From Nocardia flavorosea (GTDB lineage Bacteria; Actinomycetota; Actinomycetes; Mycobacteriales; Mycobacteriaceae): a stretch of 64,000 bases of DNA. A program made the translations under genes and the position numbers. The notes below the pieces were generated by a model, which was given only the letters and a program-made list of their open reading frames with translations, did not search any database and was not told the origin of the DNA. How positions within the stretch are numbered: the stretch's first letter is position 1; each line of letters opens with the position of its first letter. The DNA is taken from contig NZ_JADLQL010000002.1 of assembly GCF_015477805.1 (NCBI RefSeq), positions 1,240,001 to 1,304,000 on the forward strand, given 5' to 3'. Of this stretch, positions 14,836 through 23,688 are shown piece after piece.

Positions 14836-17832
14836 TCAGCCGCCGGTATCGCCGCTGTCGGCGCCACCCGGATCGGTGCCGGAATCACCGCCGGTATCGC
14901 CACCGGAATCGGTATCGCCGCCGGTATCGCCGTCGGTCCCCGCGCTCGGCGCCTGGGTGCCGGTCGGCGCGGACCCTTCGGGGCCGGCGGTCGGCTGTCC
15001 GGGCATCGGACCGGCGCCGTTGTCGCCCTGCGGCTGTCCTTGCGGTTGCGTCTGGCTACGCGGATTGGGCTGCAGACCGGGCACCGGGATGGTGATACCG
15101 GGCAGGATCTCGACCTGGCTCGGCTGGATCACCACCGGGGGTTCGAAACTCGGCATCGTCGTGGACGGCGCGGTGTACGGGGCCGTCCACTTCGGGACGC
15201 CCGCCTGCCCCTTGATCGGCGCGGGTTTCGGGAACTTCTCGTTGGGCGTGCCCTCGAGGGCGCCGTCCATCGTGTCCTTCCAGATATCCGAGGGCAGGCT
15301 CGAACCATAGATCATCGCGCCGCCGTAGTTGCGCAGCGGTGAGTTGTCGGTGGTGCCTACCCAGACCGCCGTGGACAGCGACGGTGTGTAGCCCACCATC
15401 CACGCGTCCTTGTTCTCCCCGGTATCGCCCAGCTGAGCGGTACCGGTCTTGGCCGCCGAGGGCCGGCCACCGGCGAGCCCGTGGTTGCGCGAGTACGCGG
15501 CGATCGGTTCCATGGCCGCGGTCACGTTGTCGGCGACCGCTTCCGAAACCCGGCGTTCTCCGGCCACATCGCCGCGGTCCAGCAGCACCTGCCCGTCGGC
15601 GGTGACGACCTTGGTCACGAAATGCGGTTTGTGATACATGCCGGACGCGGCCAGGGTCGCGTAGACGGAGGCCATATCCAGCGGCCGGGCCTGGTACTGA
15701 CCGAGCACGATACCGTTGTTCGGGCCGGCGCCGCCGGGTTCGGTCAGCGTCTCGCCCACGCCCGGAAGCTCTTCCGGAATGCCCAGCTTGTGGCCCATAT
15801 CGGCGATCTTCTGGGGGCCGTTCTGCATTTCCAGCTGCATCCGGTAGAAGCTGGTGTTCAGCGAACGCTTCAGTGCTTCGGCGATGGTGCACATACCGCA
15901 CTGTTCGCCCTCGACGTTGGTGATCTCGATACCGTTCACAGTGAGGGGACCGCTGTCGTACATCTGCGACAGCGGGATGCCCAGTTCGAGGTTCTGGGCC
16001 AGGCCGACCACTTTGAACGAGGAACCGGTTTGCAGTGGGGCATTGGCGAAGTCGTAGCCGTAGCCGTCCTCACCGCCGTAGTAGGCGCGTACCGCACCGG
16101 ATCGCGGGTCGATCGAGGCTACGGCGGTCCGCAGTTTGTCGGGTTCGCCTTCCATATTCGTGTGCACGGCGTCCAGGGCGGCTTGCTGTGCCTGGGCGTC
16201 GATCGTGGTGGTGATCTGCAGGCCCGCGGTGTTCAGTTGCTGTTCGCTGATACCCGCCTCGGAGAGTTCGCGCAGCACCTGCGTTTTGATATGGCCCTCC
16301 GGTCCCGAGGAATCGGTTCTCTGGCCGGCCGCCACCGACGACGACACCACCTCGGGATAGGCCATACCCGCACGTTCGTTCGGGTCCAGGTTGCCGCCGG
16401 CGACCATACCGTCGAGCACATAATTCCAGCGGGCCTTGGCCCCATCCGGATTCGATTCCGGATCCAGCAGCGACGGCAACTGGATGGTGGCCGCCAGAAC
16501 AGCGCCCTGGGCGACGTCCAACTCCTGCACCGGCTTACCGAAATATGCCTTGGCGGCCGCGTCGATACCGTAGGCGCCGCGCCCGAAGTAGATGGTGTTC
16601 AGGTAGGCGGTGAGAATTTCGTCCTTGCTCCACTGCCGGGCCATCTTCGCCGAGATGACCAACTCGTGGAGTTTACGGGTGTAACTGCGTTCGTCACCGA
16701 CCAGCGCGTTCTTCACATACTGCTGGGTGATCGTCGAACCACCGCCGGCGCTTTCGCGGCCGAGCAGGTTATCGCGCGCGGCGCGGGCGAAACCGGAGAT
16801 CGAGAATCCCGGGTTGCTGTAGAAGTCGCGGTCCTCGGCGGCGATCACGGCGTTGCGCACATGCGGCGGGATCTGATCGATCGTCACATCGGTGCGGTTG
16901 CCCTGCGGGGGAACGACGCGGGTGATCTCGGTTTCCCCGTCGTTCGCCAGGATCGTCGCGACCTGGTTGGTCTTGAGGTCGCCGGGTTCGGGGACCGACA
17001 CCGTGGAATAGGCGATCAGGAATGCCGTGCTCGGCACCACGATGGCCAGTGCCACCAGGACATAGGCGATCCGGCGGGCGATCTTCCAGCGGTTCTTGCG
17101 TTTCTGGCCGGGGCCCCGGCCCTCCGGGCCGCCGGGCCCACCGGAGCGGTTGCCGCCCGGCCGCCGTGGCGGGCCGCCACCGGGGCCCGAGCGGTTGCCG
17201 GCGCGGCTGTCGCCGCCGGCGGCCCGCCGCTCTCCGGTGTTCGGGCCGGGACGTGTGGCAGCGGCCGGTCCGGTCGCGGTTCGTTCGCGCCGGGTGGCTT
17301 CCGCGGACCCGGCGGGATTCTGCATCTTCACGGTGCCCTGTTCACCGCGCTGCGCCCCCGGCTCGCCCGGCCGGCCCATCCGCTGCGTCGGCTGATTGGG
17401 CGGTTGCGGGCGACCCTGGGGCGGACGTCCGGGCGGGGGCCCCGGCCGCTGCGGCGGCTGGGGGCCCCGGGCACCCGGGGGCATCCCGCCTGGGTTCGGC
17501 CCCGGACGGCGGCCGTCGGGGCCGGGGCGCGGACCGGGGACAGCCGGACGGGGGCCGCTGCCGGCGGGTGGCCGGGGACCGGCCTGGCCCGGGCGGGGAC
17601 CGTTGACGGCGGGGCGAGGACCGGTCGCGGGGCCGGGACGTGGACCGGGGCGCGGGCCACCCGGACCGGGCGGCCGCCCGCCGGGCCCGGGGCGGGGACC
17701 GTTCGCGTTCGGCGCCGGATTGCGGTTCGGTGACCCCGGCCGCTGCTGCGGTTCCCGGCCCGGCAGCGGCCCACGGGGGCCGCGGCCACCGCGCGGGTCA
17801 TCGCCGGATGGGGTCTCGTAGGGCGAAGTCAC
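14836..17832 (-). CDS. ponA1: Class A penicillin-binding protein, PonA1-like
   Basis: A 998-residue bifunctional peptidoglycan synthase. Residues 1 to about 250 are disordered Pro/Gly/Arg-rich cytosolic tail, followed by one membrane anchor (VLVALAIVVPSTAFLIAY). The transglycosylase domain has AAEDRDFYSNPGFS with the catalytic Glu and GGSTITQQYVKNAL. The transpeptidase has SSFK (Ser nucleophile), SLN and KTGTAQLGDTG. The C-terminus is a Gly/Asp/Thr repeat tail. GTG at 17832 is preferred because GGAG lies nine bases upstream; TTGs at 17847 and 17838 are alternatives. The order with DUF5318, GT87, PadR and ino1 matches the mycobacterial ponA1 locus. The N-terminal tail is unusually long and low-complexity. 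Confidence 0.93.
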   Translation of the reverse strand: MTSPYETPSGDDPRGGRGPRGPLPGREPQQRPGSPNRNPAPNANGPRPGPGGRPPGPGGPRPGPRPGPATGPRPAVNGPRPGQAGPRPPAGSGPRPAVPGPRPGPDGRRPGPNPGGMPPGARGPQPPQRPGPPPGRPPQGRPQPPNQPTQRMGRPGEPGAQRGEQGTVKMQNPAGSAEATRRERTATGPAAATRPGPNTGERRAAGGDSRAGNRSGPGGGPPRRPGGNRSGGPGGPEGRGPGQKRKNRWKIARRIAYVLVALAIVVPSTAFLIAYSTVSVPEPGDLKTNQVATILANDGETEITRVVPPQGNRTDVTIDQIPPHVRNAVIAAEDRDFYSNPGFSISGFARAARDNLLGRESAGGGSTITQQYVKNALVGDERSYTRKLHELVISAKMARQWSKDEILTAYLNTIYFGRGAYGIDAAAKAYFGKPVQELDVAQGAVLAATIQLPSLLDPESNPDGAKARWNYVLDGMVAGGNLDPNERAGMAYPEVVSSSVAAGQRTDSSGPEGHIKTQVLRELSEAGISEQQLNTAGLQITTTIDAQAQQAALDAVHTNMEGEPDKLRTAVASIDPRSGAVRAYYGGEDGYGYDFANAPLQTGSSFKVVGLAQNLELGIPLSQMYDSGPLTVNGIEITNVEGEQCGMCTIAEALKRSLNTSFYRMQLEMQNGPQKIADMGHKLGIPEELPGVGETLTEPGGAGPNNGIVLGQYQARPLDMASVYATLAASGMYHKPHFVTKVVTADGQVLLDRGDVAGERRVSEAVADNVTAAMEPIAAYSRNHGLAGGRPSAAKTGTAQLGDTGENKDAWMVGYTPSLSTAVWVGTTDNSPLRNYGGAMIYGSSLPSDIWKDTMDGALEGTPNEKFPKPAPIKGQAGVPKWTAPYTAPSTTMPSFEPPVVIQPSQVEILPGITIPVPGLQPNPRSQTQPQGQPQGDNGAGPMPGQPTAGPEGSAPTGTQAPSAGTDGDTGGDTDSGGDTGGDSGTDPGGADSGDTGG

Positions 17833-17926
17833 TGACAAGGTCTCCAAAGCTCGTATCGGTCTGCTGGGCCCGTGCCCCGGTGCCCGATGGCACTCGGCGC
17901 GGGCACCATCATCGGGCCGGGCGGGC

Positions 17927-18337
17927 TCATTCCGCGGCGGTGCGCCGGTTCACCCGGGAACGCGACCGCCGCTGCGGCGTCTTCCCGAGTACATAGGACT
18001 GCACCAGATGATTCCAGCTGCAGGTCCGGCACACCTCGACGACATGAACCGAGAACTCTTCTCTGGACTCGGCCAGGCGCGCCAGCTCTTCCGGACTGCG
18101 CGCGGAACCCGCGATCGGCCCCAGGCCGTCGCCGTAGACCCAGGATACGAGAGTGAGTTGTTCCTTCCGGCAGATAGGGCATGTGACCTCGCTCCCCCGG
18201 CCGTGGAATTTGGCCGCACGCAGCAGGTAGGGATTGGCGTCACATACTTCGGCGACATCGACACGGCCCGCATAGACGTCAGCCAGCAGCGACTTGCGCC
18301 GGAGCGCGTAGTCCACGACTTGCCGCTGAATTCGCAC
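17927..18337 (-). CDS. DUF5318 zinc-ribbon protein (Rv0049-like)
   Basis: A 136-residue protein starting VRIQRQVVDYALRRKSLLAD and carrying a CPIC...CRTC pair of CxxC knuckles (about residues 52-55 and 105-108), the pattern of a zinc ribbon. The first half is helical and the end is Arg-rich. The start is the GTG at 18337 because family members begin this way; the much longer open frame upstream is read-through on the antisense side of the DUF1707 genes. It precedes the PonA1-like gene on the same strand, as in mycobacteria. The function of DUF5318 is unknown. Confidence 0.85.
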   Translation of the reverse strand: MRIQRQVVDYALRRKSLLADVYAGRVDVAEVCDANPYLLRAAKFHGRGSEVTCPICRKEQLTLVSWVYGDGLGPIAGSARSPEELARLAESREEFSVHVVEVCRTCSWNHLVQSYVLGKTPQRRSRSRVNRRTAAE

Positions 18338-18505
18338 GCCCCCAGAGTAGCCGTGTTGTATTGCTGCCGCCCGCGCCCGGATTGGATCCGGGTTCCATCG
18401 GTGGCCGATACGGCTGGGGCTTCCCGCGCCGGCCCAATGGTGGCCGTCGCCACAACCGGGAATCGAGGCGGCCCCGAGAAGCGCTGCGCAACGTAGGATT
18501 CGCTG

Positions 18506-19591
18506 GTGTCGACAGCAGTTCCCGGCCGGATGCGAGCACGCGATATCGATCGCGCCCATACCGCCGGAAAGTTGGACGCGGCCTATGCCGAAGGCCAGCT
18601 GGGCGCTGCCGAATACCACGATCGCATCGACCGGATCCGCCGCGCGCGAACACTCGGTGAGCTGTCCGAACTGGTAGCCGATCTGCAGCAGGCCACCGAC
18701 GGGCCGTCCATCGTGGTCCCGGCGCCACCGGACTCCGGGTATCCGCCGGGCACGCGAGCGCGGACCGCCGACCGCCGGGCCGCCCGCGACCTGCTGGACC
18801 GTGCCTACGGCGAGGGTCAGCTGACCGAGGACGAGTACCGTGCGGCCACGGAACTGCTCGCCGAGGCGACCACACTGGGCGATCTCGCCGATATCACCGC
18901 CGACCTCCAGGGCCCGCGGCACACCCCGGTCGCGCCCCGCTCGCCCGATTCCGGACGCTCGGGTCGTTATTTCGCCGTTCTCACCGCCGCGGCCTCGGCC
19001 GTGGCATTCGGTGCTTTCGCGTTCACCAGCCGCGACACGGATTCCGCGGCGAGTACATCGCCGCCGGCGGCCGTGGCGCCGATGCCCGAGGAACCGGCAC
19101 CCGCGACAGCGGAGCCCGAGCCGCTGATTTTCGCCCCGCCGAACCTGGTGACCGGTGCTGGGATCGCGCAGTTCGTCGCCGAGTATCGTGAGCGCTTCGG
19201 CGATACCGTGGCCGACGAGATCTGGCTGCACCCGGACCACGGAGATGTCGAACGCGCAGTGCCCGGGCAGCCGAACCGCCTGGTGAGCTACGACTACCGG
19301 GGCGGATTCAACCAATCCGACGATCTGACCACCCGCCCGGTCGATACCCCGACCGTGGACCTCGGCGCACTCGATACCGATGCGATCGGCCGTGTGCTGA
19401 TCGATGCCCCCGCGCTGGCCCGGGTTCCCGACGGTGTGGTCACTCATATGAGCTTGGCGATTCACAGGTTCCCGCCGTACGACGGGATGCCGGCGGTCAG
19501 CATCTACGTCTCCAATTCGTTCGACGAGAGCGGATGGCTGCTGGTGGATCCGGCCGGCGATGTCCTGCGGGTCCGGCCGTTCGAGGGATGA
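18506..19591 (+). CDS. Tandem DUF1707 membrane protein
   Basis: A 361-residue protein with two copies of the DUF1707 helical module (MRARDIDRAHTAGKLDAAY and RRAARDLLDRAYGEGQLTE), each about 50 residues. One hydrophobic membrane segment (YFAVLTAAASAVAFGAFAF) follows near residue 160. The remaining 190 residues form an extracytoplasmic domain, giving cytosol-in topology. GTG at 18506 follows an AGGA. Separated by ten bases from a paralogue, so the two are an operon. DUF1707 proteins are common in actinomycetes, and no enzymatic activity is known. Divergent from the DUF5318 gene. Confidence 0.82.
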   Translation: MSTAVPGRMRARDIDRAHTAGKLDAAYAEGQLGAAEYHDRIDRIRRARTLGELSELVADLQQATDGPSIVVPAPPDSGYPPGTRARTADRRAARDLLDRAYGEGQLTEDEYRAATELLAEATTLGDLADITADLQGPRHTPVAPRSPDSGRSGRYFAVLTAAASAVAFGAFAFTSRDTDSAASTSPPAAVAPMPEEPAPATAEPEPLIFAPPNLVTGAGIAQFVAEYRERFGDTVADEIWLHPDHGDVERAVPGQPNRLVSYDYRGGFNQSDDLTTRPVDTPTVDLGALDTDAIGRVLIDAPALARVPDGVVTHMSLAIHRFPPYDGMPAVSIYVSNSFDESGWLLVDPAGDVLRVRPFEG

Positions 19592-19601
19592 GTAACGGGT
19601 A

Positions 19602-20408
19602 ATGGCGAAAAAAGAAGAGGTCAGGGCGCGTGACCGCGATCGGGTGGAGATTTGCGCGATACTCGACGCGGCGTTGGCCGACGGGCAGTTGAGTGCCGAC
19701 GAACATGCCACCCGCACCCGTTCGGCGATGCGGGCGAAATTCACGGCCGGCCTGGACGGGCTCGTCCACGACCTGCAGGTGCCCGGCGAACTGGCCGGCG
19801 CCGCGATCCTGAGTGGTGACGGTCCGGCGCGGCGCCGGTGGATGCCGATCGCGGTGCTGGCCGTCGCGGCCGTGCTCGGTGCCGGGGCCGGATTCGTAGC
19901 GCGGGACGAGCCGGTGTCCGGCGTCGCCGCGGTGGCGGAGGCCGAACCCGAATCCGCGCCGCTGCCGAATCTGCTCACCGCCGACGGGCTGCGGTTCTTC
20001 ATCGACGCCTATCGGCGGGAGTTCGGGGATACGGTGATCGACACGGCGACCGTCTACCCGGATTTCCTCCTGGTCCAGCGGCTGGAAGGAGGCAGTACCC
20101 GCAATTTCCGCTTCGCCGAGGGAGGCTTCGACGAAGTGGGTATCGCGGTACCCAGCAACGCCGCCGGCCGGCCCATCGAACTGGCCGATATCGACCTGAC
20201 GACATTGGCCGCCGTCCTGGCGGGCGCCCCGGCCTCGGTCCGGCTGGAGCGGGGGTCGGTCGAACATCTCGGAATCGGCTTCGAACCGATCGCGCCGGCC
20301 GACGCCGGGCCGGTGATCCAGATCTTCGTCGACGGTCCCGCCGGAGAGAGCGGCCATCTGTCGGTCTCGTTCGCCGGTGCGCCGCTGGAAGTGTTTCCCG
20401 CGCGCTGA
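19602..20408 (+). CDS. DUF1707 membrane protein paralogue
   Basis: A 268-residue paralogue of the preceding gene with only one DUF1707 module (VRARDRDRVEICAILDAALA). A single membrane segment (WMPIAVLAVAAVLGAGAGF) follows near residue 85, then an extracytoplasmic domain that matches the neighbour's: FFIDAYRREFGDTVIDTATV corresponds to its FVAEYRERFGDTVADEIWLH. The pair arose by tandem duplication with loss or gain of a module. ATG at 19602 is the only good start. Function unknown. Confidence 0.82.
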   Translation: MAKKEEVRARDRDRVEICAILDAALADGQLSADEHATRTRSAMRAKFTAGLDGLVHDLQVPGELAGAAILSGDGPARRRWMPIAVLAVAAVLGAGAGFVARDEPVSGVAAVAEAEPESAPLPNLLTADGLRFFIDAYRREFGDTVIDTATVYPDFLLVQRLEGGSTRNFRFAEGGFDEVGIAVPSNAAGRPIELADIDLTTLAAVLAGAPASVRLERGSVEHLGIGFEPIAPADAGPVIQIFVDGPAGESGHLSVSFAGAPLEVFPAR

Positions 20409-20931
20409 GCCCGGGGTACCGCGCTCGAGCGGAGCGCACACGGAGATCCACGCGGATACCCGGGGTATCGATTGCGCGTAACGACCGCGCGCTCTCCGCT
20501 GACCGGGCGGCTGCGGGTGACCCTGCGGCGGTGCTCTGGGGGAGGGCCGGGACGCTGCTGCGGCGGCGGGCCCGCAACCCCGGTGGCATACCGTCGGCGT
20601 TCGGTTCCGGCTGTCGGGGCCGGGCCGCGAAACGGTTCGGTGCGTGGGCCCCCGGATCGGGTGGGCGTCCGCTGTGGATGCTCGCCGATTCGCCTACTCG
20701 GCTGTTCGCGGCATAACCGGCCGGACCGGCCGGCTATCCGTTTCGCCCAATCGGTCGCCCCGGCCGGATGGCTGGGTCTGCCCCGCTGCGCCGCCTGGCG
20801 ACGGCCGGTGATGCAGACCGCTCGCTACCTGTGATGTAGCGGACCGAACTATGCATGGTTATATCGCTCCGATATAGTTGGTAATCGCATCCATTGGTTA
20901 GGTCTGTACGGAAGTCAGGGGGTGAAGCCCG
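20409..20931. other. Intergenic region upstream of PadR-ino1
   Basis: About 520 bp with no gene I can support. A 120-codon Arg-rich frame (20472-20834) looks like a chance frame in G+C-rich DNA. The right end holds the A+T-rich operator/promoter at 20860-20878 and a second weaker inverted repeat, GCTAC-N7-GTAGC, at 20824-20840. Confidence 0.6.
20860..20878 (+). promoter_or_regulatory. Candidate PadR operator overlapping a -10 box
   Basis: Perfect palindrome TATATCG-CTC-CGATATA (20860-20876), the only strongly A+T-rich stretch nearby. Its right arm overlaps TATAGT at 20873-20878, a good -10 hexamer. It lies 56 bp before the PadR GTG, suiting autoregulation of padR-ino1. Confidence 0.6.
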
Positions 20932-21492
20932 GTGCTCGAACTGGCAATCCTCGGGCTGCTCCTGGAAGCGCCCATGCACGGCTACGAGCTGAAGAAACGG
21001 CTCACCGGCCTGCTCGGGGCGTTTCGGGCCTTCTCCTACGGATCGCTGTATCCGACCTTGAAACGTATGCAGGCGGACGGGCTGATCGCGGAGGAGGTGC
21101 CCGACGGCATGGTGACGACCCGTCGGGCCCGGCGGGTGTACCAGCTGACACCGGCGGGCCGGGAGCGGTTCGGCGAGCTCCTGGCCGATACCGGTCCGCA
21201 GAACTACACCGATGACGGCTTCGGCGTGCACTTGGCCTTCTTCAGCCGCACTCCCGCGGAAGCGCGGATGCGGATTCTGGAGGGCAGGCGACGCCAGGTC
21301 GAGGAGCGCCGAGAGGGGCTGCGGGAGGCGATCAAGAAGGCGAGCGGATCGCTGGATCGCTACACCCGCCAGCTCCATCAACTCGGACTCGAATCAAGCG
21401 AGCGCGAAGTGCGCTGGCTCAACGAGTTGATTGCGGCGGAGCAATCGACGAAGGCGGCACCACAGAAAGAGGGAAATACCGGCCATGAGTAG
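20932..21492 (+). CDS. PadR-family transcriptional regulator (Rv0047c-like)
   Basis: A 186-residue regulator. The N-terminal winged helix begins [20 protein letters not shown] and includes [16 protein letters not shown], the PadR recognition-helix region. The C-terminal 90 residues are the helical dimerisation arm of the virulence-activator (Vir_act_alpha_C) type. GTG at 20932 follows AGGGGG. The last eight bases overlap the ino1 start, so ino1 is translationally coupled to it. The same arrangement exists at Rv0047c-ino1 in mycobacteria. It likely represses its own operon through the 20860-20876 palindrome (inference). Confidence 0.9.
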   Translation: MLELAILGLLLEAPMHGYELKKRLTGLLGAFRAFSYGSLYPTLKRMQADGLIAEEVPDGMVTTRRARRVYQLTPAGRERFGELLADTGPQNYTDDGFGVHLAFFSRTPAEARMRILEGRRRQVEERREGLREAIKKASGSLDRYTRQLHQLGLESSEREVRWLNELIAAEQSTKAAPQKEGNTGHE

Positions 21493-22573
21493 TGGAGACA
21501 CCAATAAGTCCAGTGTTCGCGTCGCCATCGTAGGTGTGGGCAACTGCGCCTCCTCGCTCGTGCAGGGCGTGCAGTACTACCGGGATGCCGACGATTCCGC
21601 GACGGTGCCCGGCCTGATGCACGTGCGGTTCGGCCAGTACCACGTCCGGGACGTGCAGTTCGTGGCCGCCTTCGACGTGGACGCCAAAAAAGTCGGCTTC
21701 GACCTGTCCGAGGCGATCTTCGCCAGCGAGAACAACACCATCAAGATCTCCGATGTCCCGCCGCTCGGTGTCACCGTGCAGCGCGGCCCGACCCTCGACG
21801 GCATCGGCAAGTACTACGCCGAAACCATCGAACTGGCCGAAACCGATCCGGTCGACGTAGTCCAGACGCTGAAGGACGCCGAGGTCGACGTGCTGGTCTC
21901 GTACCTGCCCGTCGGTTCCGAGGAAGCGGACAAGTTCTACGCCCAGTGCGCGATCGACGCCGGTGTGGCCTTCGTCAACGCACTGCCCGTGTTCATCGCC
22001 TCGGATCCGGAATGGGCCGAGAAGTTCCGCGCCGCGGGTGTGCCGATCGTCGGCGACGACATCAAGAGCCAGGTCGGTGCCACCATCACCCACCGGGTCA
22101 TGGCGAAACTGTTCGAGGATCGCGGTGTGCAGCTCGACCGCACCATGCAGCTGAACGTCGGCGGCAATATGGACTTCAAGAACATGCTCGAGCGTGAGCG
22201 CCTGGAGTCCAAGAAGATCTCCAAGACGCAGGCCGTCACCAGCAACCTGCAGAAGGAGATGGGCGCCAATGATGTGCATATCGGCCCGTCCGATCACGTC
22301 GGCTGGCTCGACGACCGTAAGTGGGCCTATGTCCGGTTGGAGGGCCGCGCGTTCGGCGATGTGCCGCTGAACCTGGAGTACAAGCTCGAGGTGTGGGACT
22401 CCCCGAACTCCGCGGGCATCATCATCGATGCGGTCCGCGCCGCCAAGATCGCCAAGGACCGCGGTATCGGCGGTCCCGTGCTGCCGGCGTCGGCGTACCT
22501 GATGAAGTCCCCGCCGCAGCAGATGGCCGACGATGTGGCCCGCGCCGAACTGGAAACCTTCATCATCGGCTGA
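21485..22573 (+). CDS. ino1: Inositol-3-phosphate synthase
   Basis: A 362-residue enzyme that converts glucose-6-phosphate to 1D-myo-inositol-3-phosphate with NAD+, the first step to phosphatidylinositol, mannosides and mycothiol. The NAD-binding motif [16 protein letters not shown] lies at about 12-27. [17 protein letters not shown] and [15 protein letters not shown] are active-site regions of the family. ATG at 21485 is taken because it matches family N-termini and has GAAAGAGGG upstream; it overlaps the padR end by eight bases. Length matches the short actinobacterial form. A strong hairpin follows the stop. Confidence 0.96.
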   Translation: MSSGDTNKSSVRVAIVGVGNCASSLVQGVQYYRDADDSATVPGLMHVRFGQYHVRDVQFVAAFDVDAKKVGFDLSEAIFASENNTIKISDVPPLGVTVQRGPTLDGIGKYYAETIELAETDPVDVVQTLKDAEVDVLVSYLPVGSEEADKFYAQCAIDAGVAFVNALPVFIASDPEWAEKFRAAGVPIVGDDIKSQVGATITHRVMAKLFEDRGVQLDRTMQLNVGGNMDFKNMLERERLESKKISKTQAVTSNLQKEMGANDVHIGPSDHVGWLDDRKWAYVRLEGRAFGDVPLNLEYKLEVWDSPNSAGIIIDAVRAAKIAKDRGIGGPVLPASAYLMKSPPQQMADDVARAELETFIIG

Positions 22574-22579
22574 TTTCCG

Positions 22580-22607
22580 GGCGCGCGGGGTGCCGGCCCC
22601 GCGCGCC
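22580..22607. terminator. Terminator after ino1
   Basis: Perfect 11-bp arms GGCGCGCGGGG / CCCCGCGCGCC with a six-base loop, between the convergent ino1 and GyrI-like genes. It can serve both strands. Confidence 0.8.
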
Positions 22608-22615
22608 GCTGGTAC

Positions 22616-23041
22616 TCAGTCCAGGGATACGTAGACCTCCACCGAGGTGGGACCTGTGTAGCGTTCGAGTTCGGCGGTGTGGGAACGGGTTATCGTGCCC
22701 GCCTTCTCCGCTTCCCGGACGCGGGCCCAGGCCGTGCGCAGCAGGTCGTAGGGTTTTTCGGTGACCACGAATTTCGCGTAGCGACCGGCCGGGACCCGGG
22801 TGAGCACATCACCGGCGTCGAGATCGGCCAAGCCGGTGACCTCGTAGCCGAGCACCGCCACCGCGTGATCGTCCTGGCCGATGTAGGCGGCGACCCGGGG
22901 CACTTCCTTCTCCCGGCTCAGGTAGCGATCCCAGGTGAAGTTGACCAGGTCCAGATCGCGCGCCGTTACCTCGCGGCCGGCCAGCGGAACGGTGAGCCCG
23001 GCGACCATGCTCTCGCCGAGGGTGACAATCTCGAAATCCAC
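22616..23041 (-). CDS. GyrI-like / effector-binding-domain protein 1
   Basis: A 141-residue stand-alone ligand-binding domain of the GyrI-like (AraC effector-binding, Cass2-type) fold. The pattern VPAGRYAKFVV and YTGPTSVEVYVSLD at the C-terminus is typical of these domains, which lack the DNA-binding part found in BmrR/Rob. GTG at 23041 gives the family start. It is six bases after a paralogue on the same strand, so the two form an operon. Possible role as a small-molecule-binding or hydrolase-like protein; the ligand is not predictable. Confidence 0.8.
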   Translation of the reverse strand: MDFEIVTLGESMVAGLTVPLAGREVTARDLDLVNFTWDRYLSREKEVPRVAAYIGQDDHAVAVLGYEVTGLADLDAGDVLTRVPAGRYAKFVVTEKPYDLLRTAWARVREAEKAGTITRSHTAELERYTGPTSVEVYVSLD

Positions 23042-23047
23042 AGCTTC

Positions 23048-23509
23048 CTACCTGCCCGCCGAATCGTCTTCTGCCATTGCCACGAAAACCTCCACCGTGT
23101 TCTCGTCCGGGTACCGTTCGTGATCCCCGGTGTAGGAGCGCACGAGACGGCCGGCGGCTTCGGCGTCCCAGATGGCGCGCCACAGGGTCACGATGGTTTC
23201 GCCCAGGTCCGCACCGCTGAGGGAGAACCGCGCGTACCGTCCGGCCGGGATCCGGGCGAGCACATCCCCCGGTAGTAGATCGTCGAGACTGCGGCAGCGA
23301 TAGCCGATGATATGGGTCAGGTACGAATTGATCTCCGGGGCGTGATCGACGAACGCGCTGGCGGGCGGCCCGGGTAACGCCCGGGCCAGGTTACGTTTCC
23401 AGGCCTGTTCCACTTTGGTGCGGCGCGGCCCTTCCACAGCGAGTGCTGGGCTGCGAAGCACCATTCCCGCCACCAGCGTTTCCGGGCGGTCAACGACATT
23501 GAATTCCAC
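23048..23509 (-). CDS. GyrI-like / effector-binding-domain protein 2
   Basis: A 153-residue paralogue of the adjacent gene, with IPAGRYARFSLSG and YPDENTVEVFVAM matching its pattern. Both genes probably arose by tandem duplication, but the remaining sequence has diverged strongly. GTG at 23509 starts the family-like VEFNVVDRPETLVAG. No DNA-binding helix is present. Confidence 0.78.
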   Translation of the reverse strand: MEFNVVDRPETLVAGMVLRSPALAVEGPRRTKVEQAWKRNLARALPGPPASAFVDHAPEINSYLTHIIGYRCRSLDDLLPGDVLARIPAGRYARFSLSGADLGETIVTLWRAIWDAEAAGRLVRSYTGDHERYPDENTVEVFVAMAEDDSAGR

Positions 23510-23688
23510 CGGCGTAGCCCCTATGTCTCGTCATCCGTCGTCGCTCCAGCGCATATCCTCCCGCACGCCCGTCCCGGCACGGGCGTGGGCCCGGTGCCGG
23601 TCGGGCGGATGGGCGACATCTCACTCTGGCCAACGATGCTGCCATGCCGACCGTTCCTTCGTCGGTATCCCGAGCGGAAATCCGTGGA

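Noticed and set aside
15481..17733. 750-codon plus-strand frame opposite the PonA1-like gene
   Set aside because: It is an antisense shadow of a clear PBP; its translation is Arg/Gly/Asp-rich and shows no domain.
18338..20002. Upstream extension of the DUF5318 gene frame on the minus strand
   Set aside because: This part is antisense to the two DUF1707 genes and carries no family sequence; DUF5318 begins at 18337.
20472..20834. 120-codon frame upstream of padR
   Set aside because: Arg/Gly/Cys-rich, no ribosome site, no recognisable motif, and typical of chance frames in G+C-rich spacers.
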